From Lycocorax pyrrhopterus obiensis (lineage: Eukaryota > Chordata > Aves > Passeriformes > Paradisaeidae), in assembly GCA_014706295.1 (NCBI GenBank), contig JACSVZ010000016.1, positions 4,445,168-4,509,167 on the forward strand: a stretch of 64,000 bases of DNA, written 5' to 3'. Within the stretch, counting starts at the first letter, position 1. Every line of letters begins with the position of its first letter. The translations under genes and the position numbers were made by a program. Shown here piece after piece: positions 23,601 through 36,860 of the stretch. The notes beneath the pieces were generated by a model. It saw only the letters and a program-made list of their open reading frames with translations. It was not told the DNA's origin and searched no databases.

Positions 23601-26600
23601 AAGTGCTCGTCTCTGTCTAACACTGAAATCCAGTGGCACAGTCATGCCTGGCCTCTCCACTGCCCTCCCTGGCAGTCAGGCCACACCAAGGAACAATGTT
23701 CTGTCAAGAAGTAAAGCCCAAGCATCAACTAACTCAAGCAGATTTCTTCATATTTTATACCTCTGTCCCGATAAGTTTCACTAAATATGGCAACAAATCC
23801 CGTACACAGGAAGAGAGGGAGGGGATGTCACTGACATTTACTACTACAGCCACTATGTGCAACAACTAAAACTCTGCTTCATACTGCTGCTAGCCCCAGC
23901 CCAAGCCTGGGATTTGTCATTCCAGTACAAAAGCAGATGGATAATTCTAGCAATAGCAGCTCACTAAAGAATGCCACACAAACTCTTTTTTAATGCATCC
24001 ATAGAGATAAAGTGTGAAAAACCTGACTCCATGAAGAATTATCTTGAGGATATGATGCTTCAAAACTCATACAAAACATGGCACTGAAGGCAGCCACTGG
24101 CACAGGTGGTCTGTGTCCAAGTGCCTGAGCAGGCAGCACGTAGGCTGCATTCAAGGACAAAAGGGAAGGGTTCTGTGCAAATGAAGTGAGGTTTGATCAA
24201 AGTGTTCCAGTTTCACCCTCCTTACACCTTCCTACAGAGTTTGGAATGCAGGTGTAAGCAGGCAGTAGTGGGAAGGGTCCTGGCTGGGCTCTGCTTGTGC
24301 CCCTACCTTGCTGAAAGGTGATGCCAGGCAGCTCTAAGGGGTATTTGTACACAGTTCCAGAGCTCTCCATCTCACCAGAAAGCCTCTGCAGCTGTTACCA
24401 GCTCTGTGGCTTCACAGAGAAGAGCACTCTGTGCCCGCAGGGAGAGACAAGCCATGCTGTACAACTCATTGCCACCCTGCCAGTGGCCTGCAACTGCATC
24501 CTGCTTAGAGGTAGGTTGGGATAATTGGAAGGCAGCTGCCTGTATGGTAGGATTTTCACAATCAAGCCTAGGTGACACTGGAGAACAAACCAGCTGGGCT
24601 GCACTGGGACAGCCTCGATCTTCACCACCAACAGAGACAGCACGGAGGGGAAAATATAGAGAAAAGGGTTTGTGCTGTTCATCAAACTGGTGGGAAGGCA
24701 GAAGAAGTTGGAATTAGATGATTTACTGGAGGTCTCAGACAACAAATGTTAACTGTAGTGCAGAGTTCAGACTAGTGGCACCTAGTACAGGTCACGCAGC
24801 TCCACACGTCTGTGCTCTGGTCCTCTCTCAAAGGATGGACCTGCCTCGTATATTCCAAGTGCCAGGAATTACTGAACACAAGTTGCTGGTAAACAATCAA
24901 ACAAATAAAAAACTCAAACAAAAACCCAAACCAAAGTAACCCCCCAAAAACCCCAGTCACCTACCACCATAGAAAAAAATAAAATTAAAGGAATACAATC
25001 CCACCCTCTCACTGGAAAATTATTCTCACAGAATAAATTTCTAGAATAGTTTCCTCAGAGGAGCTGGACACTGCAGCCCCAAATTTAGCACAGCCTCTTA
25101 ACAGAGCTCTCTCAAAGTCACAGAGGTTCATGTCTCAGCTGGAATAAACCCCAGCAGCTCCCCAGTGGCGAGAAGCTCCAGACGTGTGTCTGGGTCACAA
25201 GCCTGAACAATGACCCAGGACTGAAGGAAAATGGGCTAGAGGCATTTTCCCAAAATGTTGGTTATCTGTTTTCACTTGACTTACAGTCTACAGCTTTTAG
25301 GGGTACGGCTGGGATAGGAATCCATGATGATTACAGACAGCTTGGAAAGCCAAGAGCATCCATAGTTTATTAAAAGCACATTATATTGACAAAGGGAACA
25401 ATTTTTCTGTATTTGAATTCTTTCTTTCAAGTGTGCTTTTTCCACATCCACCCATTTCATTTGTCTCTGTAGCATTTACATTTAAAATAATTCACCAAAA
25501 CAACAGTAGGAGCCTGATTTACACTCACAGAGCAAATTAATTCAGAGCTAACAACATCATCCTCTCTGCCTCACTGAGCAGAGATTGCTGTGGTTGTGTG
25601 CAGCCCACAGGAAAGCGCAGTGCAGCTGCTGAAGGAAGCACTTCAGGAGATTTAAGATGATAAACAAGTGAATGGCATGCACGGGGAAGGGAACCACACC
25701 CAGACTACATTGCCCAGGTGAGAAGAGCCCCTCCACCCTCCTCTTCACCCATTTGGGACTGCTAAACCCTTGTCTCCTTAGCAATAGCTGCCACAGGAGT
25801 GCTGCAGCCTCCATCAGCCCTGCTCTCAATTATGTGCTTCATTTATCAGACGCTCGGTACGCGGAGGTCCCCATGCAGCTGCCACAGTAAAATCCATCAG
25901 AGTGATGTCATCCCACTCCTGCCCCAGCAGTGCAATTCTCCAGCTCTTACCGTGCTGATGGACCCTCTCTCACCATTCTGCTTATGGTTGTGGGCCAGTT
26001 TAACAGGAAGAGGGAAGTCAGGCAGGGAATTAGCAACAAGGGAGCAATGACCAGTTAGGATGAGCTTCATGAGGAGAAAAAAACAAAACACCAAAACAAA
26101 CCAGAAAATCACCCGGAACGTGGTCCTTCAAAACCAAGCCTAGAGAGCTAAGGTCCTTATGATGACATTTCTGAGTAGGTAATGAAACCATGTTAAGCCA
26201 GTCTTTGAAGGAGAAATCACAGACTGGGAAGGAAAGACAGAAAATATTTAAGTGGAGAAAGCAAGCTTCATCGCCTCTATTTTAAAGAAACATTAAGAAG
26301 GGAAGGGATTCAACATAACAAAATTTAATTAACATTTTGGGATAGTGCCACAAACAGAATTTCTTTTGTGAATGAAGCCAGTTCCTAATTAGCTGAGGTA
26401 AAGAGCAAATCTGTGCTTGAAAACAGAAAGGACAGCTCTTCACTGGAAAACCAAGCACAGGTCCTCTGTGGGTCTGCTGGGCACATCACCCAGGGTCCCA
26501 TTCATCAGCAATAATGCACTGAGCCACCCACTCAGGTTTCAAGAGTTTTTAAATCCCAATTAGAATCTAAATGACTTGCAGGGAGGCTTAAGGGAGTTCT

Positions 26601-29600
26601 CAACTCTCTCGGGTAGCAGAGATAATTATGGGGAAGAGAGACGTGGATTATGAATGGCTCTGCAGCTCTGACTCCCACGTCACCACTTGCAGCTTGGCCC
26701 ACTTTGCCCGGGCACACGCAGGGCAGAGAGCTGCCCCCAGCCCCTTCCTGGCTTGCTGGGTGATGGTACAACTGGGAGAGGGGGAGCGATTTAACTAGTT
26801 CTGAAGAAGAGTGGGCATAATGGGAAAAACAGACAGAAAAATCACATAAATATGCTTTCTTCATCCACAGCCTCATCCTTTGTTGAAAAGTCCCTCCGTT
26901 GTACTGCACACAAACTATTAATTCACTGGCCATGTTCCCATCACAGCTACTGACTTGGAAAAAAGCAGGCACGTCCTGCTCCTCCATGTATTTGTTGTTT
27001 ATTTGCTCAGGTCTGATTACTCATCCATAGTGACTGTTTGCTCTCGTTTTGCAGATGAACGTCTCTGAAAATGCTATTTACTTTATGGCTGGACAAGACT
27101 GAGCACAACAGGGGCCAATTCTAGTTCAGTCCTTTAAGCCCTATCGCAATCTAAGCATGAAGTCAGTGGCAGCAATCAAAGCTAGCAGACAAATCCTTTC
27201 TAGTATCCAGGCACATTCTTTTCCATATCCTCGGTAGGATGTACAGGTTGGAATACCTGGCATGTCATTTACTGCCCCAACAAGTTTTATTCATTGAAGT
27301 GGCTGCTATTTAAGGGAGTTTGGATGTGTGTGTGTCTAGGTGAAACAATCTACCACAATTTTTTGAAAGCTTCCTCTGTGAAAGACTAAAATGATTGCTT
27401 TTCTTGTTTCGAACAGGTAACAAGCGCTGACATGCCAAACTCATGCTGGATTCTTACCTGTCCATTTCACTCTGCTGCTTAGCCCTGTGCCTGCTATGTC
27501 TTGAAGTAAAAATCAAATCGAGAGCAAACTGCTCTTCCTTGATGTGAAAACCACCACCAGCACCGAAGCTGCCCCTTTGTCAGACCACTGCATCCCAAAA
27601 TACTGCCAGGCTGCTGGCTGGGAAACAACACGTCTGACACCGTCTGGTGGAGCGTGACCAGAGTCAGTTCGGATCAGCAGTGTCCTCGGATGAGCTACCA
27701 GCTCACCTGCAAAGCTGAAAATGCTACGTCCCTGTATCTATATCCACCCATTCTTACCCAGAAGTGTAGCAAAAACTGAGGAAATTCAAGCAAATGGGCC
27801 AGGAAACCAGAACAATAGTTATTTACAGTGGGCAACACCTACTTCAGCAAACATAGGAGGTAAAAGCAACATCAAAGAGTGTTAGTACAGCTGACAAGCC
27901 TGGCAAAAATGGGCTGGAAAAGATTTTGTCAATACGATTCCCAGAATTTATTTGTTTTTATCTGTTTATTTTTAGAAGAGCATCAGCTCCGGATTTTCAA
28001 AACCTTACAGGCACATCCCACAAGTTGGAAGTTCACCAATCTGGCAAAAAGAGACACACTGTTTATTTAAAAGATTATTCCCACAGACTCCCCTATACGA
28101 TCTCAACACTTGCCACTACTTCAGTGCATGGACACATGTGGCATCATTCCTAGAAGTCACCTTTGGGCTTCTCTCAGCTTTTGTTTGCACAAATATATGA
28201 AATTTGCCTGTGGGAACATGCAAACAAAGGAGCCACACTATCTTACTGCTACGAGTCTTATTGTTCTGCATTCACTTAATCTGAGTTCATCTGAACCAAA
28301 GCCCTGGTGCATACTCAAGCATTCCCAAAAACCTATGTTTTAATCCCTTTTTTCTGCTCAGAATGCAAACTAAAGACCCTCAAACAATTCAGACAGAACC
28401 AATATTTCTAGTCATCACGAGCCCTCAAATAAAGACCTTCAACAGAAAATGTTCCCCCATTCTCTCAGGAATTGTTGTTCCTCCTACCTCTGCAGCTACT
28501 TTCCAAAGACTTAATTGGTGATTTTTTCATGCAAGAGCTGTTATGTCCCAAATCTCACACTGCCCTTGGCTGTTTTAATTCTATTGATTTAGCAATGATT
28601 AAAAAACCTAAAACTCTAAAAAAACTTCCTCAGAGCACTCACAGGAGAGTGGTAGGAACCCAAGCTGTCGTGGGCTCTCACAGAGCCTCCTTTCTTATAC
28701 CTGTTACTTTATTAAACAAAGGAAAGAACACAAACATGCTGTAGAAAATTCTCGTTGACTTACATTCCCAAAGATTCTGCATTTTTATTCTGTCTCTACA
28801 TTCAAGCACACCCTCGAAAGACCAAGAGCTTGGAAGCTAAGTCTTTGCTAAAGATTTTGTTGCCAGAAAGCAAAACATGTTCTTCAATCTGAAGTCACAG
28901 TCTAGAAACAAGAAAATTCCACTACACACTAAGGTTTAGCTACTGGCATGAAAAAACACACTGTAAAGAATGGTTAAGGTCATTTTTATGAAGAACTGAC
29001 ACTAGGATGTAAAACAATTCATATCACAGTAGTCTCTAAAATGTTCCATTTGGTCATGCCAACTTTGCATGGAAAAAAACGAGACACAAGTCTTCCTTCT
29101 AATGGCATAATCCCCATTATAACTTGAACGATTGAAAATGAAGAACCGTTTTCATAATCATGTAAAGCCTTGACAATGTGGCCACTTTGGTTAAGGCAAA
29201 ACTAACACCAGAGCCTAGAGGAGGCCTGCAAGCCCCAGACTGGGCTGATGAGTGACACATGCACGGGCTGTTTCCAGCACAGTCAGCACAAAGAGCCGCT
29301 GCTGGCACTTGCGAGAAGCAGGCTGTTTATCCAAGTGTCTGAGGACGGGTTTAAGAGGCTAACTTCGAACACTTCAATTTGAAAAATGTGACCTTTGTTT
29401 TTTCCCAGAATTCTGCATAAATGCCATAAATCTAGTCTTTATCTTGGTGAAGCTATCCAGGCTGACAAGTGGCTTATATCTATGACCTTGGACCACAGAA
29501 GTAATTAAAAATGAATGCCATGAGAAGACTTTCAATTGCTCTTGTGCATTATCAAGTATAAGTCTCAAGGGGCAGCAAGACTGTTTTGTTGACATTATTT

Positions 29601-32600
29601 TGAATGACCAGTCTTCATGTAACACACAACACATCATCTTGTTTCATGCTGGGGACACAATACTTTCATTAAAAACACTGTTAAAACTGCTTTACCTATA
29701 GGAAATCCCTCTGTCCCAGTTTCTATGTTAATCTGAGTTCTAAGAAAATCCCTGAGATCAAGCTACCAAATATTTCTGAGGGGAAAACAGAAAATCAAGG
29801 ATTAATATTATTTAACTACAACTGCCACAATAGCTAGGGGATCAGGCTTTTTGCAGCATACACTTGAATCACACGATACTGCACAATGGAGTCAAAGTCA
29901 GACACTGAATTAGTCAGGGGAATTCTTTGGTGTTATTCAGAACAGATTTGGGAGATCAGCTTTGAGCAAGCTACAGGAGAGATGCTGAACATGGCCAATG
30001 TAATCAAGTTTTTATATTTGAGTAGAAAAAGACACAGGAGCATTGCCACTGGAAGATGGGTGCAGAATGGCAGGGCACCACATCAGCTCTGGGACCTCAT
30101 GGACAGAGACAGGGTGGAAATACAAACCCTCTCAGACACTGCATATTTACACTTCTGTCAGTGTAAACTTTGCTGCCAGAGTCCAGGACTGACTGGTTTT
30201 AACAGCCAGTACCTGTGCTGGAGACCAGGTCTACAAACCAAGGAAAGAAGGTTGGAGCCCAGAGGTGACCTGGATGAGTCTCCTGCCCTCGGTGCTTGGC
30301 TGGGGGTGCACGTCACACCAGATCCAGCTGCAGCCCCACACCAGTCAGCCCTCACTACCTCTCTTCCCCAGGGACTCCAGACTCCCCTGCCAGTGATATA
30401 CCTGAAAGTGAAAGACTCTGCCCCAAAATAATTTCAAACTGTACATGGACAGCAATATTCTTATGAAATACATTGAAGAACTCAAGGACAGGCCTTATAC
30501 ATTTGATACTGCTCTTACTGTAGCAGGAACTGAGCTGCCAGCTGTGAGGTATTTGTTCCCTGGGAGTCTGGGGATGCAGATATGATTTAAAGATCTGATC
30601 TGCAAATCAGATTTAAAGAATTAGGCTCCAGATACTGAACCTACTGATTGATGCATCTCAATAAACTTTCAAATATCATAGGAACGAAAGGAGGCTTTAC
30701 TTTCAATAAAATTAATTTTCCTAGGAAACTGGTGTGAGAAGGTGCCTCATTTCAGAGTTTTTCCACAACATTCAGCTCCAGGTCTGAATTGTGGCTGGAT
30801 GTGTCTGATGCAATCTCACCCTACAGCAAGACAACTCTTTCAAGGAGAACATTATTCCTCTTGAAATACATTAAGTATTCGATTCAAAGCCATTATTAAT
30901 CAACCTTTTAAAAGGAAAAAACATTCTGTCAAGGTCACATTAGCCAGGGTGCCTTTCGTAGTTAAATTCATCACTTAGGATGTTTACTGTGGGCTTCAAG
31001 AAGGAAATCAGAACAGCAGAATTGGTCAGATCAGCATTTCGGCAAATCGTGAGCCTGAGATGCTAAGTGTGCATTTTGAACTGTGAATTCCAAATGACAC
31101 ATTACCACTTACAGATCATTGGATGCAACACAGAATATTTTGGAAGCTTTGGAAAGTAGTTTAAAAGTTGAACCCACCCCCAGCTGGAGATGGTAAAAAT
31201 GAAGCACAGTCAAATGCAGCTGTATCTAAGGCACCAGTCAGAACAGGGACATCCTCCTAGAGACACGGCTGCAGCAGCCAAAATCATCCTTGCAAACCTG
31301 ACACCGGTGGTGGAACTCACTTGCAAAATACACCCAGGATAAAACTGGGACAGCCCCTTCCAGAGCAAGTCTCTGTGTGTTCTAATGCACTGCCCTGGTC
31401 GACAAACCTGCATTTCTTTATCAGTTGTTTGGAGTTATGAAACAAGCACAATAATCCTTTCACTCAAGGGCAGGTATGTCAAATGTGATCTTTCCTGCGT
31501 TTAGCCAAATTTAAGACATTGAATTCCACAGTGCCACTGCTATTGTATGCTATCTGTGCGTTTTAAACTGGCTGATGACATGGCCGTGATGAGGTGTAAA
31601 CACAAAATCTGTCAGTTTAGATTATATTTCTGTGAGACCAAGCCCCTGGCTAATTTTCATATTCATCGTGAATAGTTCTGTGCAGAAACATCTTCCTTTA
31701 AGTTAAGGTATAGCTGCCTCTGTCTTGTAAATTCAAATAATTATTTTATTTACAGCTTTGGTGGTATTCCCCTGCACCAAAAGCCCAACTTCATCATTTC
31801 TGAGTGACAGCCTAGGTAATGCAGGATTATTACATCAAAGGACAACACTGAAGTATCAATAAAGGAAAGAGGCCCTCAGGAGACTACTGTCAAAAGATAT
31901 AAATTTCTTCCTCTGATATGAAAAAAACCCTACGCCAACCTCTAAAACAAATTCCCAGATGATGTCCATCCATCCTGGAAAGGCATCCATCTTTGCTTTG
32001 ACAATGACCAGTGCTCTCAGCACCAAAAACATTTGTTTTACTTGACAAGTAAGGGGTGTGTACGGAGTGACCCGGAGAGCCCGACAGGAGGGCAACAGCA
32101 GCAGGGCAAGGCTCACCCTGCACGGTGCTGCTGTGCACGCCAGGCCAGGGCTGCACTGCCTCGCCTCAACAGCCACAGATTTTTCCCAAAAACAGCTATG
32201 GGAGACACTGGTCTAGTGCTCCTCAGTTTTTGTAAAATCCAGTATTCAGGGACAGATGAGAACGGTGAGTGTTGTTGATTTATTCTAAAGGAGCTTTAGA
32301 AGAGAATTATTCTAGTGATTAAAATCAGTGGGTGAGGCGCATAGCATGTACTGGGGACCATGGAATCTTAGCATGCTGTAAAATTCATGAGAAAATTTAG
32401 GATGCATTCTTAGTCCACAAGGCCATTTGGGTGCAGCAAGGCCGGCTATTCCACGCACATCCCTTTGGTGCTTGGCATCCTGCATTCAGAGCGTATGGCT
32501 GAACTGCAGCACTCCTGTCAGCCTGACTTAGGGGGTGATGCCGCAATGCAGCCCTTTGTGATCGCCTGGGAGCGCAAAATGATTAACAGACCTCGTCCCT

Positions 32601-35600
32601 TACTGTGGCTGGAGAGAGCCAGCACTGCTACCAACTGCAGTCCTGCACAGGACCACGGCACACGAGTGCAGAGGACACTCTTCAACCATTCAGGTAGGAC
32701 CCTTCTACTCAAACTAGCCCAAAGCAAACTCACAAATCTTTACAAATTAGCTTTTTGCTTGTACCAACAAACTGTGATGACCTTCTCCCCTTTTATCTTC
32801 TGAACAAAACCAAAAGATGGGTAATGGGGACCTGCATCACCCTGTAGCAACCTCCCCGCCCTCAGCTGTGTCAGCACTGTAGAGCTCTAAATGCCACCCC
32901 ATCAGAGAGCAGCCCCTCCAAGGAGCTCACCGTGCAGCTGACAGAGCCATTGTACATACAGATGAGGGATATAAATCTCTTCACAATCCTGTTTCCTCAA
33001 ACCTTGATTAATTACACTTCTGTCTGCCTTCTTTCCTTTCAAACACAAATGCAAAGGACTCCAAAAGGCTCCAAAAGTGGGACATTCTTCCCCTCGAGTC
33101 TGTTTCTGAACTCAGCAGGTGCAGTTCCACTGAGGGCAGGAAACTGCCATTTCTAGACTATGTTCCTGGCGTCTGCTTATCTTTCCTGCTGGAAACGTAG
33201 CAAATGTCATCAAAGGGTATCAGAAGTTAAACAATCCCCTTGACTCCGATATCCCTTTGCTGTAAATACAGTCTGAGCTTGTTTGAACTGGAAATTGTCA
33301 TTCTTGGCAATAATTGCTCTGTACACAGCACTGCCTCCAATCGATACCAGGGCACATTTTCTGAGCTGTGTGAGTTTTCATTACTAGCCTCAGAGTAACC
33401 TTAAACGTTTGAGCTCGTTCTTTTCACCACACTGCACAGATCCTTCTTTGCATAATCTCAAAAATGTCAACAGCAAAACAATCAGAACAGGCACAACAAG
33501 CCCTTGCCTGGTTTCAGTGCAGCATAGCATTTCCAGTCTGATAAAGGCTAGAGAGCTCTCTCAGAGGTGAGAGGAAAATGCTCTCCACGTGCACATATCC
33601 CTTTTAATGGGGAACAGATTGATCCTAGATGGGAGGGACAAAAAGAACAGATGAATTCACAACTAAACAAGGTAGTAGCAGAGAGATGATGAAAAGTGTA
33701 ATTAATCCCTCCATTCTAATTAGCACTCCCAGTCTAAAGCAACAAAATAGCATCCTTTGATGTTGGCCCTCCTCTATACTGTAGGCACAACACACGAAGT
33801 TTTCACTTGTAACCATCATTTCTCCTCAAGTTCTGCAGTGGCTGGGATCACCAAAGGTTTGAGTTGTCACTTTGGGGGGAGCTTGGGCACTGACAGCTGG
33901 AATGGCTGGCACTCAGATACTGTGGTTGTGGATCATCACAGTTCCCCTGACTCCACCACTAAATCTACAGCTTCACATTTTAGCCAACTCCAGTTTAATC
34001 CAGCCTTTTGGGAGGCAGAGAAGCACATTATGAAGATGTTATTCCTCTGAGCAATGGGGTCTGGGACTCGTAAAAGAGACTGGGGCTGATGAAGAAATCA
34101 GTAGGTTTTCTCAGTTCCAAAACAATGACAGCTGAAGAACTGACCTGGAAATTGTGAGGAGAAGGCTTCTATGCTCCCGGTGACAACACTGCAGCATTGC
34201 TGTGTACAGAACACGTTTGATTCCTGTGGCCTTGGCTATTGCCAGAACCACTGAAATCTGTCAAACTCAAGGGAGAGCTGAGTTTGGTCTGTGTGAGGAC
34301 AGCTTCTGGACTTGACAAGTACTTTCCTCACCCTTTTGGGGAATGGAAATAGTGTGAATTCAATCTCACCACAATTGATGCTAGTTCCTCAACTAAGCAT
34401 CCACTTTGTTCCTTAGAATAATCTCAGTTAGATCTCCCTCTGGAAAACAACTGCAGGAAAAGGAGAAATTTGCACCTAATTCAGTGTCCTGTCAGGATTT
34501 TGCTAGGCACAAAAATCCCTACCTTTATCATGCTCACAGAAATGGTTACCCGGAAATAGGAATTTTAGGCAAAAAAAAATCTCACATTAAAATTCCAGAT
34601 ACTTCCACAGTCAAAAAGACAACAAATCCCAAAATTATACAGTGTGCAAAGAGAGTCCAGACTAGACACTATTGCTAAGGTACCATGAAGGTGAGATCAC
34701 ACCAAGAGTCAGCAGCAAGAGAAGAAAGCCTGCTCAATAGGCTCACCACCTCATCTTCCAGGAGAACACGAGCAGCAACAGCTTCATCTAACATCAGCAA
34801 AGGGGAGAGAGGGTGCAGGCTGCTTCATCTTGCTTGCAAGCTCTATCTTGCCCAAAAAAGACCCATGATGCAAAACATTTTACCCCCCAGTCATTAATTT
34901 ATACTTCTGACACCAGTGAACGAGGCTGTAATTACCCATACACTCAAATAATCTCACTTTTCTGTGTGATGTGGAAAAAGCTGAGCAAGACCAAGCTGGA
35001 TAGGAGGACAAGCGAAGCAAACAGAGAGCCCTGTACAAGGTGATGCCATCAAGACACTCTGCTTGTTTTCCTACCCTCATTCCAGGAAGGGAACATGTCC
35101 CCAGCCCCATAGCCACAATGAGTATTGTGTAGAAGGGGCAGATTCCCTCTTGTTGCCACTCAACCTCATAGATATTAATCTCCACTGTAGCAATACGAGA
35201 GGATTTGGGCTTTAAAAACAACATATGAAACCACATAAACATATTTCAGAAACAGATTGAAACAATTCAACTAGTGGAAAAAGCCTCCTCAGTCTCTAAC
35301 TAATGGATTGCATTTGTCCAGCAAGGGGTGACAGGCAAATTTTGGCTTGAGAGAACAACTTGTAAATTGTATTCCCATGGCCCACAAACAAATTGTGCTG
35401 GGTTTTAATGAGAAAGATATTGAGGGACTGCTTCGATTTTCTCTTGGTCCAGCATTTGATTTACATCTCCTTCAATCCATCCCCAGGTATCTCTGCTCTA
35501 AGATGACCAAGGCTGAAGCCAAATGCAGCCACTTAGAGCTAACAACAACACAGAGATGGCCCTGGAGGCATCACAGCAGAATCTGGAATTCGCATTCCCA

Positions 35601-36369
35601 GTGGGTACACAATACCATTTTTAGTAGTTGCTGACCTGTGTTAGCAAAAGAATGGGGTCAGAAAGGCAAGAAAACACAGATGTAGCACAGTATTGCAGAA
35701 GAGAGAGTGTGAGACAACCCACCAAAAACTGTATGTACCACTGAGTACCGAGCAGCACGTCGCTGCTGAAAACACTCCCTGATAACGGCTGGCATCTGGA
35801 TTCTGAGCCTCACAAACCAGCAACTGACAACGTCAGTAAAACAGTTAAATGCCATCATATCTAAATTATTCTTAGGAGATATCTTTTGTTCGTTTTTGGA
35901 ACAGAATGGAGAGCCACCACAGATAAGTTCTCCAAGATGGGGGTACTGAGCTGCCTAGAACACCAAACTTGATCTAATACTTCCTCCCTCCATGACTCAC
36001 ACAGTTTGAATTACCTGTGGGACCTTCCAGGTACCCTACTGAGACTACAATAGCCACAACTCAAACATCTACACGGCACACCGCTGAAAGTGGAAAGAGG
36101 GGGCCTGTGAGCTCATCTGCATTCTATACAAATACATAAAAGGCTTTTAAATACATAAATTAGTAGGGAGTAAATATCTTGGAAACATAAGTGTGCTCCT
36201 AACTGTGCAGAAAGGATTTAATCCAACTTTTACCAGAGTAAAGGAATATTGGAATGGAACCAAAGTTATTTACTGTGCAGTAATGAAATGAAAAGATCTA
36301 TGAAGCCAATTACCTGAATCGCAGCTCAAAGCATAGGTGGTAGCCCAGTGTTCATTCTGATCTTGACTA
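20619..36369 (-). other. Intron-like DNA upstream of the ARHGEF4 exon
   Basis: This stretch should hold the intron 5' of the linker exon, possibly with alternative first exons. I could not identify the APC-binding-region exon. Two short minus-strand candidates with a compatible phase (24370-24307 and 27499-27458) are discussed as findings. A plus-strand frame of 181 codons at 29886-30431 matches nothing I know. No transposon was recognised; 31540-31770 and 33250-33480 are AT-rich, low-repeat DNA of the kind that may be conserved non-coding. Confidence 0.5.
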
Positions 36370-36855
36370 CACAAGGCAAGACTGGAAAGGACCCTCACAA
36401 AATCTTCTTCCCAGTTCATCTGCTCCGAAGCTGAATCAACAGCAGTAGTAGCTTCTGAGAAAGGTTTCCCCAATCTCCTCCTCAAGACCTTTACTGACTG
36501 AGACTTCGCAGTCTCTCCAGATAACCTTTTTCCAGGGCTTCTCCTAGCATCCAATCAGAGACATCTTTGCCACAGATTTCCCAACCTCTTCTCCCCCTCA
36601 CTACCCCCAACACATAAATAAGAATCAAATAGTTACCTTCATGACAACCTTTCCAGGCATTTCAAGAGTCATGTCTTCCTCCATTCTCCCCTACTGCACA
36701 CCCCTAAAATCATCCAAACTTCTTCTGCAGATCATGTGCCCCAGATTACTCTCATTACTTTCTTCTGGATCCTCTCCAACTCATCCCACAGCACTCTTAC
36801 TGTGGTGCCCAAAAATATGCTCTGTATCTCCTTTAAACCACTACACATCCACTTA
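36370..36855 (-). mobile_element. Ancient CR1-type LINE remnant
   Basis: The plus strand reads as the reverse complement of a CR1 3' region in the expected order: TGGAAAGGACC (36386), CTGCTC and the CAACAGCAGTA block (about 36420-36450), TTCCCCAATCTCC, a gap, then CAGATCATGTGCCCCAG (about 36730), GGATCCTCTCCAACTC and GTGGTGCCCAAAA (about 36810). Divergence is high and small gaps are present, so the copy is old, resembling the amniote-wide CR1/L3 relics rather than young avian CR1. No reading frame survives. Confidence 0.75.
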
Positions 36856-36860
36856 ACAAG

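Noticed and set aside
29699..29790. Minus-strand exon-like stretch with a strong CCCCTCAG acceptor and a TATAG|GTAAAG donor
   Set aside because: From the strong acceptor, the frame needed to join the ARHGEF4 exon contains a TAG; only a weaker internal acceptor would leave it open.
29886..30431. 181-codon plus-strand ORF
   Set aside because: The length is near the chance maximum for a window this size, there is no known family, and the N-terminal and C-terminal halves differ in composition.
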